From contig CAJUBA010000006.1 of the NCBI GenBank assembly GCA_910584635.1, forward strand, positions 1 to 64,000: DNA of 64,000 bases, in the 5' to 3' direction. Position numbers and translations under genes: made by a program. Shown here one piece after another: positions 18,036 through 25,481 of the stretch (its first letter is position 1; every line of letters begins with the position of its first letter). The notes below the pieces were generated by a model that saw nothing but the letters and a program-made list of their open reading frames with translations, searched no databases and was not told where the DNA came from. Source of the DNA: an uncultured Christensenella sp. GTDB lineage: Bacteria > Bacillota > Clostridia > Christensenellales > UBA3700.

Positions 18036-18449
18036 TTACAGTTTTATCTTTTCTATCTTAAAATCGCAATAATATTCTGCCGCTATGCCTTTGAATTTCA
18101 ATACGCAATAATCGGGATCGGTTACGCCTTGCTTATAAAATAGTTTATCGCCGAAACGCCAAATTTCGTCTTTGGTCGCTTGGTCGGCGCAAACCTGCAT
18201 TTCGCCTGTTATCGAAACGCCTTGATACTTGAATTTTCCGCGCTTATAAAAATAGACGCACGCTTTATTATTTTCCAAATACTGTTTAACTTTGTTGGAC
18301 GAGGTGTTTGTGGAGAAGTAAATCTCGTTGCCGTCTATTTTGCGAGGAGCAAGCATTGCTCTTATTATGGGAAATCCTTGCTCGTCGACAGAGGCGATAA
18401 ACGCCGTTTTTTGTTCCGATATAAATTGAAAAATTTGTGTTTTGTCCAT
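18036..18449 (-). CDS. Pyridoxamine 5'-phosphate oxidase-family protein
   Basis: A 137-residue split-barrel flavin-binding protein. The family pattern is FISEQKTAFIASVDEQGFPIIRAM at the start, IYFSTNTSSNK, then a C-terminal half with KFKGIAAEYY. Relatives bind FMN or F420 and include general stress proteins and flavin reductases; true pyridoxine oxidase activity is unlikely for this short type. CGGAGAGA precedes the ATG. It is a single gene between the terminator at 17951 and the GyrI-like gene, 80 bp away on the same strand. Confidence 0.8.
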   Translation of the reverse strand: MDKTQIFQFISEQKTAFIASVDEQGFPIIRAMLAPRKIDGNEIYFSTNTSSNKVKQYLENNKACVYFYKRGKFKYQGVSITGEMQVCADQATKDEIWRFGDKLFYKQGVTDPDYCVLKFKGIAAEYYCDFKIEKIKL

Positions 18450-18529
18450 AGTATATTCTCTCCGTGTTATAAACTGTTTTCATAAGTTTTATCAAAATCC
18501 AGTATGACAAGTCTATCGTTGATTATACG

Positions 18530-18982
18530 TTATTTTATTGCTATGTACAAATAGCAATGCGCTTTACCGTCTTTGGTATATTCGGCGGGTACGGTGCTTT
18601 CGTAGTCGATAGTAAATGCACGTTTAATTTCGCCACTCGCGGTAAGCCCCCAAACTTTCGACCACGCTTTATTTGCGCATTCGGCAATCGTTTCGCCGCT
18701 CTCGTCTATTTTGATGTATTTTCTTTGTGCGACCAATTCTTCCATTTTTGCAAAGAAATCTACGGTTACGGTTATAACGGATAAATTGTATTTGCCTTTT
18801 TCGTCGCTCTCGTAATCGCTGTATGCCGATATAGGTGATAGACCTTTTACGGGTACGCCGTTTTCTATAAAATCAAGCGGAATTTTGCCCATCATAATAT
18901 CCGCCCAAAGTTCGTTGATTTTTGCCATTCCGCTCTCGGAATTGTCTGTGCGTATCGTTACGCTCTTTAATGAATATGACAT
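18530..18982 (-). CDS. GyrI-like / AraC effector-binding-domain protein
   Basis: A 150-residue single-domain protein. The pattern of alternating strands, with GMAKINELWADIMMG, a central YSDYESDEKGKYNLSV and a C-terminal YLYIAIK, matches the GyrI-like small-molecule-binding (SOUL-type) fold found free or attached to AraC regulators. Free versions are proposed to bind or sequester small molecules; the ligand is unknown. CGGAGAAAC precedes the ATG. Confidence 0.7.
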   Translation of the reverse strand: MSYSLKSVTIRTDNSESGMAKINELWADIMMGKIPLDFIENGVPVKGLSPISAYSDYESDEKGKYNLSVITVTVDFFAKMEELVAQRKYIKIDESGETIAECANKAWSKVWGLTASGEIKRAFTIDYESTVPAEYTKDGKAHCYLYIAIK

Positions 18983-19057
18983 AGTGTTTCTCCGTTAAAT
19001 TACTGTTTATCGTACAATTATTATAGCAAAACCAAAATACTTAATCAAGCAAACAGT

Positions 19058-19089
19058 AAGGCACTCCGAGATTTCTCTCAAAGTGCCTT
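19058..19089. terminator. Hairpin between genes, weak terminator
   Basis: AAGGCACT pairs with AGTGCCTT, with a nested GAGA/TCTC. T-runs are short on both sides, so termination is likely but weak. Confidence 0.45.
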
Positions 19090-19211
19090 TATCGCTATTT
19101 TGTAAAGTTGCCGTTCTCATCACGCTTTTGTGTTTTCCACGCTGTCGGTGTAGGCGGTTCCGGCGACGCTATATTCATTCCAACGCAAACGCCGAAGTAA
19201 TCTCTTTCAAA

Positions 19212-19251
19212 GAATAATACGAACTCACTTTGGCGTGGGTTCGTATTATTC
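19212..19251 (-). terminator. Hairpin after tRNA-Ser
   Basis: A perfect 13-bp inverted repeat, GAATAATACGAAC and GTTCGTATTATTC, just past the tRNA 3' end on the minus strand, ending in TTCTTTG. It is probably the tRNA terminator, although the T-run is short. Confidence 0.7.
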
Positions 19252-19256
19252 ACTAA

Positions 19257-19347
19257 TGGCGGAGAAAGAGGGATTTGAACCCTCGCTACGCTTTCACGTA
19301 CTACTCCCTTAGCAGGGGAGCCCCTTCGGCCTCTTGGGTATTTCTCC
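19257..19347 (-). tRNA. tRNA-Ser (anticodon GCU)
   Basis: The 91-nt RNA has a GGAGAAA/TTTCTCC acceptor stem, discriminator G and an encoded CCA (19259-19257). The anticodon arm CTCCC-CTGCTAA-GGGAG shows GCU for AGC/AGU serine codons. A long variable arm and GGTTCAAATCC T-arm complete the class II shape. Confidence 0.97.
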
Positions 19348-19380
19348 AAAGTCAATTTTTGTTTGCGTATCGCATAATGT

Positions 19381-19409
19381 ATAATATCATATTTTTCGAG
19401 GCTTGTCAA
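19381..19409 (-). promoter_or_regulatory. Promoter of tRNA-Ser
   Basis: On the minus strand TTGACA (19409-19404), 17-bp spacer, TATTAT (19386-19381), 34 bp upstream of the tRNA. Confidence 0.8.
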
Positions 19410-19803
19410 AATATTTTTCGATATTTGTAAATACAAATTGTAAAGACGCTTTGGATATATAATTCCTATCTGTGGCGCGGACATACCAATTTGTAAAATA
19501 AGCGAGAAAAATAACAAATCGATATTGTTAATTGTCAAATAGGTATGTGCGCAAATGTCAAAAAGTGGTATAAATATTTGAAATGGCAAAAATAATTAAA
19601 ATTTATGCAAAATTTTCGCTATTCTCATTGAATTTAAGAAAATTTTGTGTTAAACTAATAACAGTAAATGTGTGAAAGGCTTGCGCCATGCGTTTTTTTA
19701 GAGGATTTGAGACAAATCGAGTTCAAAAAAACTTACGCAGACAGCGGGTAAAAAATTTAAAGCGTAAGCGAATAAATAGATTAGGATTAGGAGGATGACA
19801 TAA
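19410..19803. other. Intergenic, no gene seen
   Basis: AT-rich stretch without a convincing gene. It ends with TTAGGAGGATGACATAA, the ribosome site of the DUF1508 gene. The promoter for that gene was not placed with confidence. Confidence 0.5.
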
Positions 19804-20205
19804 ATGGAAGACAATCAGAGAAGAGGCAAGTTTGTTTACAGAAAGACAGAGAAGGGAAATTACGTTTACAAACTGTATGCGGCTAATCATAAAGTAATCG
19901 CTACAAACGGAGGTACCTATTCTTCGCTTAGTTCGTTGAAGACTGGTATCAACAGCGTTATTAAAAACGCGGAGACGGCTCCGATTGAAGATCAGACTTT
20001 GATAAAGGTTGTTGAGCAAAAATGTCCGAAGTGGGTAATTTTCCAAGACGCAAGAGGCGAATTCAGATTCAGACTTTTGGCGTCCAACGGTCAAGTAGTA
20101 TGTACTCCCAACGACGGATATCTTTCCAAAGACGCGTGCAAGGTTGGCATGAAGTCTATTGCAAAGACTGCTGTAAATGCCGACGTAGTAGCAGAAGAAG
20201 ACTAA
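19804..20205 (+). CDS. DUF1508 (YegP/UPF0339) protein, two repeats
   Basis: A 133-residue soluble protein made of two tandem DUF1508 units, at about 9-57 and 74-122. Each has the pattern KFVYRKTEKGNYVYKLYAAN or KWVIFQDARGEFRFRLLASN, then a serine-rich turn and a conserved lysine/glycine helix (LKTGINSVIKNA; CKVGMKSIAKTA). The function of the family is unknown; it is often abundant and small. A strong AGGAGG site suggests high translation. An independent terminator follows. Confidence 0.9.
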   Translation: MEDNQRRGKFVYRKTEKGNYVYKLYAANHKVIATNGGTYSSLSSLKTGINSVIKNAETAPIEDQTLIKVVEQKCPKWVIFQDARGEFRFRLLASNGQVVCTPNDGYLSKDACKVGMKSIAKTAVNADVVAEED

Positions 20206-20232
20206 TATTAAAAAACAAAACCTACAAAAATA

Positions 20233-20262
20233 AAAGCGGGCGTTGCGACGCTCGCTTTTTTA
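20233..20262 (+). terminator. Terminator of the DUF1508 gene
   Basis: AAAGCGGGCGT-TGCG-ACGCTCGCTTTTTT. Confidence 0.85.
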
Positions 20263-20328
20263 TTTGATTTAATACTCTGTTTACAGTTTTTGAAAGGCTG
20301 TTTATTTTGGTGAAAAATCATTTACAAA

Positions 20329-20457
20329 AAAAGTATACGTTTCCTGACTGATTTTTTAACATATAAAATCGCAGAAAACTGGGCATTTTTATATAATAAT
20401 CATATAATATTTGATTTATATTGTCAATAGTTTTAAGGTCAGGAAACGTATACTTTT
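20329..20457. repeat. 129-bp element bounded by 20-bp perfect inverted repeats
   Basis: AAAAGTATACGTTTCCTGAC (20329-20348) and its exact reverse complement (20438-20457) enclose 89 bp of AT-rich sequence with no gene. The form is that of a MITE or a long stem-loop. I see no clear target-site duplication. It is the only notable thing in the 404-bp gap between the terminator at 20262 and the lipoprotein gene. Confidence 0.7.
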
Positions 20458-20609
20458 ACCGACTGAGACTTGCGTTGGACATATAAATAGGTTATAATAT
20501 AATTATAGTATAAACGGATAAAAAGGCGTTTTGGGGCAAAGGAGAATAAAATACAGTATATACCGCGACAAAAGTCGGCGGATAAATAACTAGTGAAGGA
20601 GAATAAAAA

Positions 20610-21572
20610 ATGAAGAAATCGGGTATTTTAATTGTATCAATGATTTTGTGCTGTCTTTTGCTCGTAGGTCTTATGGCTTGTAAAGATCCGCAAGACGAGT
20701 TGCCGAGCGGTAATAAAGACGTAAACGAAGTTGAAGAATTCACTGAAATAATGACCGCGGTTATCGGGGAATTTGTAAGTATGGCGAAAGCAAATGCGTC
20801 TATTTCAACTCAACTCGCTACGGCTGACGGCGAAGTTTCAGTCGGAACGGCAAGCAGGGATACTGTGGACAACGCGTTTGATTATTTGAATGAGGCGCCC
20901 GACAAACAAGACGCTCCGCAATATGAGCAGATGGCGGGAGGTATGGCGGTAAAGAATTTAATTTCCGTACTCGCTTACGTTCAGACGTTGGGAGAAGTCC
21001 ACGGCGTAGATAAAATTTACGATAAGCCTTTCAGAATAGAGCCGACAAGGGAAACCGTCGACGATGTTGAAGTTGTTTATTCGGGAGGTTATGCCGTAGT
21101 AAAGTCGGACAATAACCATAAAATTTTATACTTTTACAATAAAGACGACGAGCATTCTACGGAAGAAGTTTACAAGTACGATATAAACTACAAGAGCAAA
21201 GACGATTTTTCCGCTAAGATGGCGATGGTCAGTATGGATGAAATAGAGTTGGGTTCAACGGAAAAGGAAACGATTGCGTACTATTTCTACGGAGATACGA
21301 ACGGCAGAGTACTGTTCATGATGGGAGAATGGAATAGAGATATGAAATCAAATAATTTCGTTGCTTACAGAGGCGAGAGCGAAGGAGCGTTCGGAATGTT
21401 TGATTCGGAAAAAGTAGTCAGCGACTGTTTCAATTTCGTTAATAACGATTATAACACCATAGATTTGGAACTCGTACGTTCGTTAAAAGACGGCGAATTA
21501 AAGAGTATTACGTGGAAGCAGTATATGGACACCGCTGAAAAACTTTCTAAGGAGTTTGGACTCGGCGCATAA
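20610..21572 (+). CDS. Unknown lipoprotein
   Basis: A 320-residue predicted lipoprotein. Residues 1-24 form a signal peptide with the lipobox LMAC, so the mature protein is anchored outside the membrane. The rest is acidic and mixed alpha/beta, with no family I recognise. AAGGAGAATAAAAA precedes the ATG. It is loosely similar in style, not in clear sequence, to the lipoprotein at 30280-31191. The cysE promoter begins only 20 bp past its stop. Confidence 0.7.
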   Translation: MKKSGILIVSMILCCLLLVGLMACKDPQDELPSGNKDVNEVEEFTEIMTAVIGEFVSMAKANASISTQLATADGEVSVGTASRDTVDNAFDYLNEAPDKQDAPQYEQMAGGMAVKNLISVLAYVQTLGEVHGVDKIYDKPFRIEPTRETVDDVEVVYSGGYAVVKSDNNHKILYFYNKDDEHSTEEVYKYDINYKSKDDFSAKMAMVSMDEIELGSTEKETIAYYFYGDTNGRVLFMMGEWNRDMKSNNFVAYRGESEGAFGMFDSEKVVSDCFNFVNNDYNTIDLELVRSLKDGELKSITWKQYMDTAEKLSKEFGLGA

Positions 21573-21591
21573 AAACCGCTTTGTAATTTAG

Positions 21592-21620
21592 TTGACAAAA
21601 TCGCCGTAATTGCATATAAT
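21592..21620 (+). promoter_or_regulatory. Promoter of the T-box cysE-cysS operon
   Basis: Perfect consensus TTGACA (21592-21597), 17 bp, TATAAT (21615-21620). Transcription should start near 21627. Confidence 0.88.
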
Positions 21621-21635
21621 ACAAATGTGATACGG

Positions 21636-21857
21636 CGATAAACAGTCAAGAGTATCCGTTATGCTTGGGTAGCAGAGAAAGAGGTCGGCGGCTGAAAGCC
21701 TCTTCGAAAAGGAACGGAGAAGTGCGGATTGTTTGCCCGCGGGGGAAATACCGCGCGTTGGGGTCGCGTTAAGACCTAATAGAGAGGAAAGGCTTCAAGT
21801 CTTTCAATCAAAGTGGAACCGCGAGTAATCGTCTTTGAAGACGGTTGCTTTTTTTAT
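21636..21857 (+). promoter_or_regulatory. T-box leader, probably cysteine-specific
   Basis: The leader contains a stem I region, the T-box sequence AAGTGGAACCGCG (21811-21823), and a terminator hairpin at 21825-21857 (GTAATCGTCTT/AAGACGGTTGC then T7). Uncharged tRNA binding is expected to favour the antiterminator. A UGC triplet in GAAGTGCGGATTG, where the specifier loop should be, fits a cysteine codon and the downstream genes. Secondary structure was judged by eye. Confidence 0.9.
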
Positions 21858-21871
21858 TATTAGAGGTAAAA

Positions 21872-22624
21872 ATGGGAAAAATAAAGATGGACTTGCAGAC
21901 GGCGCTTGAAAAAGATCCGGCGGCAAGGAATAAATTTGAGATATTCTTTACTTACGGCGGATTTAAGGCGTTGTACAGACACCGTTTTGCGCATTGGTTT
22001 TACAATCACAAAATGAAATTTCTGGCAAAGGTCATATCCTGCGGTACGAGAAGGAAAACGGGAATAGATATACATCCGGCGGCAAAAATCGCGGGAGGAG
22101 TATTTATCGACCACGGCGTGGGAGTCGTTATCGGCGAAACGGTGGAGATAGGTACCAACGTGTTGATTTATCAGGGAGTTACGTTGGGCGGAACGGGCAA
22201 AGATACCGGCAAGAGGCATCCTACGATAGAGGACAACGTTATGATTTCCGCGGGAGCCAAGGTGTTGGGACCGATAGTAGTCGGACACAATTCCAAGATA
22301 GGCGCGGGCAGCGTGGTTTTGAAGGATGTTCCGCCGAATTCAACAGTCGTGGGCGTTCCGGGCAGAGTGGTTAAGTTTAACGACGTAAGAGTGGAAGACA
22401 TCGATCAGAAATTACCCGACCCGATTTTAGAAGAATTCGCGAGGCTTAACAGACGTATCGAAAAACTCGAAGAGGCGCTTCAAGTTAAATCGTGCAAGTA
22501 CTCTATAACGCAAGAGAACGCGGTCGACGAAATCGGCGAAGAAAACGCAATCGAAAGAGAGATAGTGGAACTGGAAAACGCAATCGACAATATAAAGGAT
22601 AATATAAATAAAAAAGAAAAGTAA
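21872..22624 (+). CDS. cysE: Serine O-acetyltransferase
   Basis: A 250-residue enzyme that acetylates serine with acetyl-CoA, the first committed step of cysteine synthesis. The start is ATG 21872, after AGAGGTAA; a longer in-frame version would reach into the T-box terminator. The left-handed beta-helix of hexapeptide repeats runs from about residue 60 (IDIHPAAKIAGGVFIDHG, VVIGETVEIG, LGGTGKDTGKRHPTI) to about 190. A charged coiled-coil tail of about 50 residues follows the usual end. It is the first gene of the Cys T-box operon; cysS begins 15 bp after it. Confidence 0.94.
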   Translation: MGKIKMDLQTALEKDPAARNKFEIFFTYGGFKALYRHRFAHWFYNHKMKFLAKVISCGTRRKTGIDIHPAAKIAGGVFIDHGVGVVIGETVEIGTNVLIYQGVTLGGTGKDTGKRHPTIEDNVMISAGAKVLGPIVVGHNSKIGAGSVVLKDVPPNSTVVGVPGRVVKFNDVRVEDIDQKLPDPILEEFARLNRRIEKLEEALQVKSCKYSITQENAVDEIGEENAIEREIVELENAIDNIKDNINKKEK

Positions 22625-22639
22625 GCAAAAGGAGCGGAT

Positions 22640-24031
22640 ATGTTGAGGATTTATAATACGCTGACAAGACAAAAAGAGGAGTTCAAGCCGCTAAAAGAAG
22701 GAAAGGTAACGATGTACAGTTGCGGTCCGACGGTATACAGTTATGCGCATATAGGCAATTTAAGGACGTATATCTTTATGGATATATTCCGCAGGACGCT
22801 TAAATACGACGGCTACAAACTCAAAGGCGTAATGAATATCACGGACGTGGGACATCTTCTCTCGGACGGCGACGAAGGCGAAGATAAGATGGCTAAGGCG
22901 GCGAGAGAACAAAAGAAAACGCCATGGGAAATCGCGGAGTTTTATACCAATTATTTTTTTGAGGATTTCAAAAAACTAAATATAGGCAAGCCCGAGGTAA
23001 TTTCCAAAGCCACCGACCATATACAGGAAATGATAAAGGACGTGCAGACCCTTATCGATAAAGGATACGCGTATGAAATAGACGACGGAATCTATTACGA
23101 CATATCCAAATTCCCCGAATACGGCAAACTTTCAAGACTCAGTCTTGAAGACCAGCAGGCGGGAGCGAGAGTAGAGGTCAATTCTCAAAAACGTCATCCG
23201 GCGGATTTCGCGGTATGGAAAAAAGCCGACCCGCAACATATTATGCAGTGGGAAAGTCCGTGGGGCATGGGTTATCCCGGTTGGCATATCGAATGTTCGA
23301 CAATGAGCAGAAAATATTTGGGTTCGCATTTTGATATTCATACGGGCGGAGTAGACGCTATACCCGTACACCATGAGAACGAAATAGCGCAAAACGAAGC
23401 GCTCGAAGACGGTAAGACGGTCAATTACTGGGTTCATAGCGAATTCATGCTTGTCGACAACGGCAAGATGTCCAAATCGCTCGGCAACGTATACCGTATA
23501 GACCAACTCGAAGAGAAAGGCTACTGCGCGCTTGATTACAGATATTTCTGCTTGAACGCTCATTATAGAAAGAAACTCAACTTTACTTTCGAGGGAATGG
23601 ACGGAGCGAAGACTTCGTACGCGCGACTTCTTAACGTTTTGTATCAACATAAAGTAGGGCAAAACGCGGCGGACGAAAACAAGTTGGCGGAATACAAACG
23701 TCAGTTTGACGAAGCGATAAACGACGATTTGAATATACCTTTGGCTTTGGGCGTAGTATGGACGATGATTAAGGAACCCAAAAGCAAAGCCGTCTACGAT
23801 TTGGCGTTGGAGTTTGATAAAGTCTTAGGACTGTCTTTGGATAGGGCAAAGCCTTCCGAAACGCAAGAAGAGCAAATACCCGAAGATATACGCGCTATCG
23901 CGGAGGAAAGATATCAAGCCAAGAAAAATAGGGATTTTGCAAAAGCCGACGAATTGAGGAACAAACTTTCGGAATTGGGATATACCGTCGCCGATTCGAA
24001 AGACGGATATACCGTAACCTCGAAAAACTAA
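22640..24031 (+). CDS. cysS: Cysteinyl-tRNA synthetase
   Basis: A 463-residue class I synthetase. C28 in MYSCGPTVYSYAHIGN starts the zinc site, and HIGN at 37-40 is the HIGH motif. GWHIECS and the HHENEIAQNEA block complete the zinc and amino-acid site. KMSKS is near 276 (GKMSKSLGN). The C-terminal helical and anticodon domains are complete, ending with RNKLSELGYTVADSKDG. Pairing with cysE under one Cys T-box makes cysteine synthesis and charging respond to the same tRNA. AAGGAGCGG precedes the ATG. Confidence 0.97.
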   Translation: MLRIYNTLTRQKEEFKPLKEGKVTMYSCGPTVYSYAHIGNLRTYIFMDIFRRTLKYDGYKLKGVMNITDVGHLLSDGDEGEDKMAKAAREQKKTPWEIAEFYTNYFFEDFKKLNIGKPEVISKATDHIQEMIKDVQTLIDKGYAYEIDDGIYYDISKFPEYGKLSRLSLEDQQAGARVEVNSQKRHPADFAVWKKADPQHIMQWESPWGMGYPGWHIECSTMSRKYLGSHFDIHTGGVDAIPVHHENEIAQNEALEDGKTVNYWVHSEFMLVDNGKMSKSLGNVYRIDQLEEKGYCALDYRYFCLNAHYRKKLNFTFEGMDGAKTSYARLLNVLYQHKVGQNAADENKLAEYKRQFDEAINDDLNIPLALGVVWTMIKEPKSKAVYDLALEFDKVLGLSLDRAKPSETQEEQIPEDIRAIAEERYQAKKNRDFAKADELRNKLSELGYTVADSKDGYTVTSKN

Positions 24032-24040
24032 AATAAATCA

Positions 24041-24072
24041 AAAAGAGTGTACCCGAACGTACACTCTTTTTT
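24041..24072 (+). terminator. Terminator of cysE-cysS
   Basis: AAAGAGTGTAC-CCGAAC-GTACACTCTTTTTT. Confidence 0.88.
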
Positions 24073-24110
24073 GTTCAAGTCAGTTCAAACCCTATACTGT
24101 ACGGCTTTGA

Positions 24111-24311
24111 TTAGAGCAACATAGAATCAAAAGTTTCGTCGAAAATATCGCAGAGTTTCGCGATAATTTCCAGACTAGGCTCGCAAATACCGTGTTCCCA
24201 CGCGCTTATTGTGCGTTGGTCCACGTTGATGAGTTTGCCGAGTTGAGTCTGCGTCATCTTTGCCGCGTTTCTGAAAGTTTTCAGATTCTTTTTGAAGTTT
24301 ATTTCTTTCAT
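24111..24311 (-). CDS. Small XRE-family HTH protein
   Basis: A 66-residue protein that is one Cro/C1-type helix-turn-helix domain: LKTFRNAAKMTQTQLGKLIN then VDQRTISAWEHGICEPSLEII. The recognition helix is RTISAWEHG. No effector domain follows. It probably binds DNA as a dimer; target genes are unknown. The neighbouring minus-strand gene (24401-24781) is a candidate partner. Confidence 0.85.
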   Translation of the reverse strand: MKEINFKKNLKTFRNAAKMTQTQLGKLINVDQRTISAWEHGICEPSLEIIAKLCDIFDETFDSMLL

Positions 24312-24400
24312 AATTTGATTTTACCAAAAACAATGGTAAATCTATTGCAATACCAAAACTTTTAGTATATATCGATAAACCGGCGTGAAAACTGCGAAAA

Positions 24401-24781
24401 TTATTGCAGTTTGCTCAACATTTCGACAGGGTCTACGCTAATGTCGCGTATTTCAAAATTACGTTTTTCTTTTATCGCGTTGATAAGATCTTTTTTAAGC
24501 AAGGTTCTTATTTCGGTATATTTGTTTATCACTTGGAATACCGTTCGTTGCTTTTCGCAGGAGTTTGGTATTTGTTCCAAGTCTTTGCCTACCAAACGCG
24601 AGATAGGGTTGTAGATCTTTTCGTCTGAAAGCAAGATTTTTACAACGTTGTAATAAAAATCAATATCTCTCACTTGATTGCTTTTATTTTTGTATGTATT
24701 TACACTCTTAGATTCTTTAATCATCCTGTTTTTTGCGAGTTTTGCCATAAAATGGTAATCGGAAGTAATAGAGGTTGGCAT
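24401..24781 (-). CDS. Unknown 126-residue protein
   Basis: I place the start at ATG 24781 (MPTSITSDYHFMAKLAKN) because CAGGAGAT precedes it; the open frame continues upstream without a ribosome site. The protein is basic and helical, has no signal peptide or membrane helix, and ends with RDISVDPVEMLSKLQ. I do not recognise a family. It follows the AT-rich gap before the small gene at 25017 and precedes the HTH gene on the same strand. Confidence 0.6.
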   Translation of the reverse strand: MPTSITSDYHFMAKLAKNRMIKESKSVNTYKNKSNQVRDIDFYYNVVKILLSDEKIYNPISRLVGKDLEQIPNSCEKQRTVFQVINKYTEIRTLLKKDLINAIKEKRNFEIRDISVDPVEMLSKLQ

Positions 24782-24960
24782 AAGCGTAATCTCCTGAGCG
24801 GTGTTTATTTTTGATTTTCGGACATTGAAAAATACAATTTGTCTGATTAGGTAAATAGAGAATAGCATAAATAAATTCGAAATACAAGTGTTTTTTAATA
24901 ATTTTGTACAAAACTGACAAAAAGTCTTAAATTTTGTACAATATTACTAAAATCCGCGAC

Positions 24961-24999
24961 AAAAAAGAAGAGTTCGGCGCATAAAGCCGATATTTTTTG
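24961..24999. terminator. Hairpin, likely terminator of the 46-residue gene
   Basis: TCGGC-GCATAAA-GCCGA with T-rich sequence on both sides (TATTTTTT on plus, CTTCTTTTTT on minus). Confidence 0.55.
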
Positions 25000-25016
25000 A
25001 TGTGGAACCCCGAGTA

Positions 25017-25157
25017 TTAAAGATCGTCCGCGTCTTGTACGGGAGCGCTGTTGTCGTCAAAAGCGGGAGTGCCGGTATAAGCGCCGTTGACGTCAAACTC
25101 GCTGGACATATTTTTATCGGTTTTTTTGTCTATGATCTTTGATTTATTTTTTTTCAT
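25017..25157 (-). CDS. Small conserved-looking 46-residue protein
   Basis: A complete 46-codon gene with AAGGAGAAAAAC directly before the ATG. It opens with a lysine-rich start (MKKNKSKIIDKKTDKN) and continues MSSEFDVNGAYTGTPAFDDN, then ends PVQDADDL. The acidic C-terminus and glycine/tyrosine motif look like a small conserved protein of Clostridia, but I cannot name the family. It lacks a signal peptide or cysteines. A hairpin follows at 24961-24999. The strong ribosome site and codon-like composition argue that it is real. Confidence 0.72.
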   Translation of the reverse strand: MKKNKSKIIDKKTDKNMSSEFDVNGAYTGTPAFDDNSAPVQDADDL

Positions 25158-25481
25158 TGTTTTTCTCCTTATTTATATTGTTTAGATTATATACAAAGCA
25201 AAATAAGTTTATACGCTTGAAAATTAAACGGGCGAGTGAAATAAAACGTATAATTTTTTAAGAATCGGACTAAGGCTCTTTTATTGATTTTGCATAAATT
25301 TTACATTTGCGCTTTAAGTGTAAATCTTTTATAAAAACTCTCGATTAAGTTGGAAATTTTGTTGATTTTCCTATAAAAAAATAATAAACTGTATTCACAA
25401 AAAAGAATATACGGATTATATGAATATCACATTGCCTTAATGTTAATGTATATAATAATAAGGCGCGCGATTGGAGGGTAA
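25158..25481. other. AT-rich divergent intergenic region
   Basis: A 324-bp gap between the small minus-strand gene and the ABC transporter. No gene is seen. It must hold promoters for both directions, but none matches consensus well enough to mark. TTGGAGGG ends just before the transporter start. Confidence 0.4.

Noticed and set aside
19095..19589. 164-codon minus-strand frame over tRNA-Ser
   Set aside because: It runs through the tRNA, its promoter and its terminator. The C-terminal part (DYFGVCVGMNIASPEPPTPT) looks protein-like, but I see no ribosome site for a separate gene.
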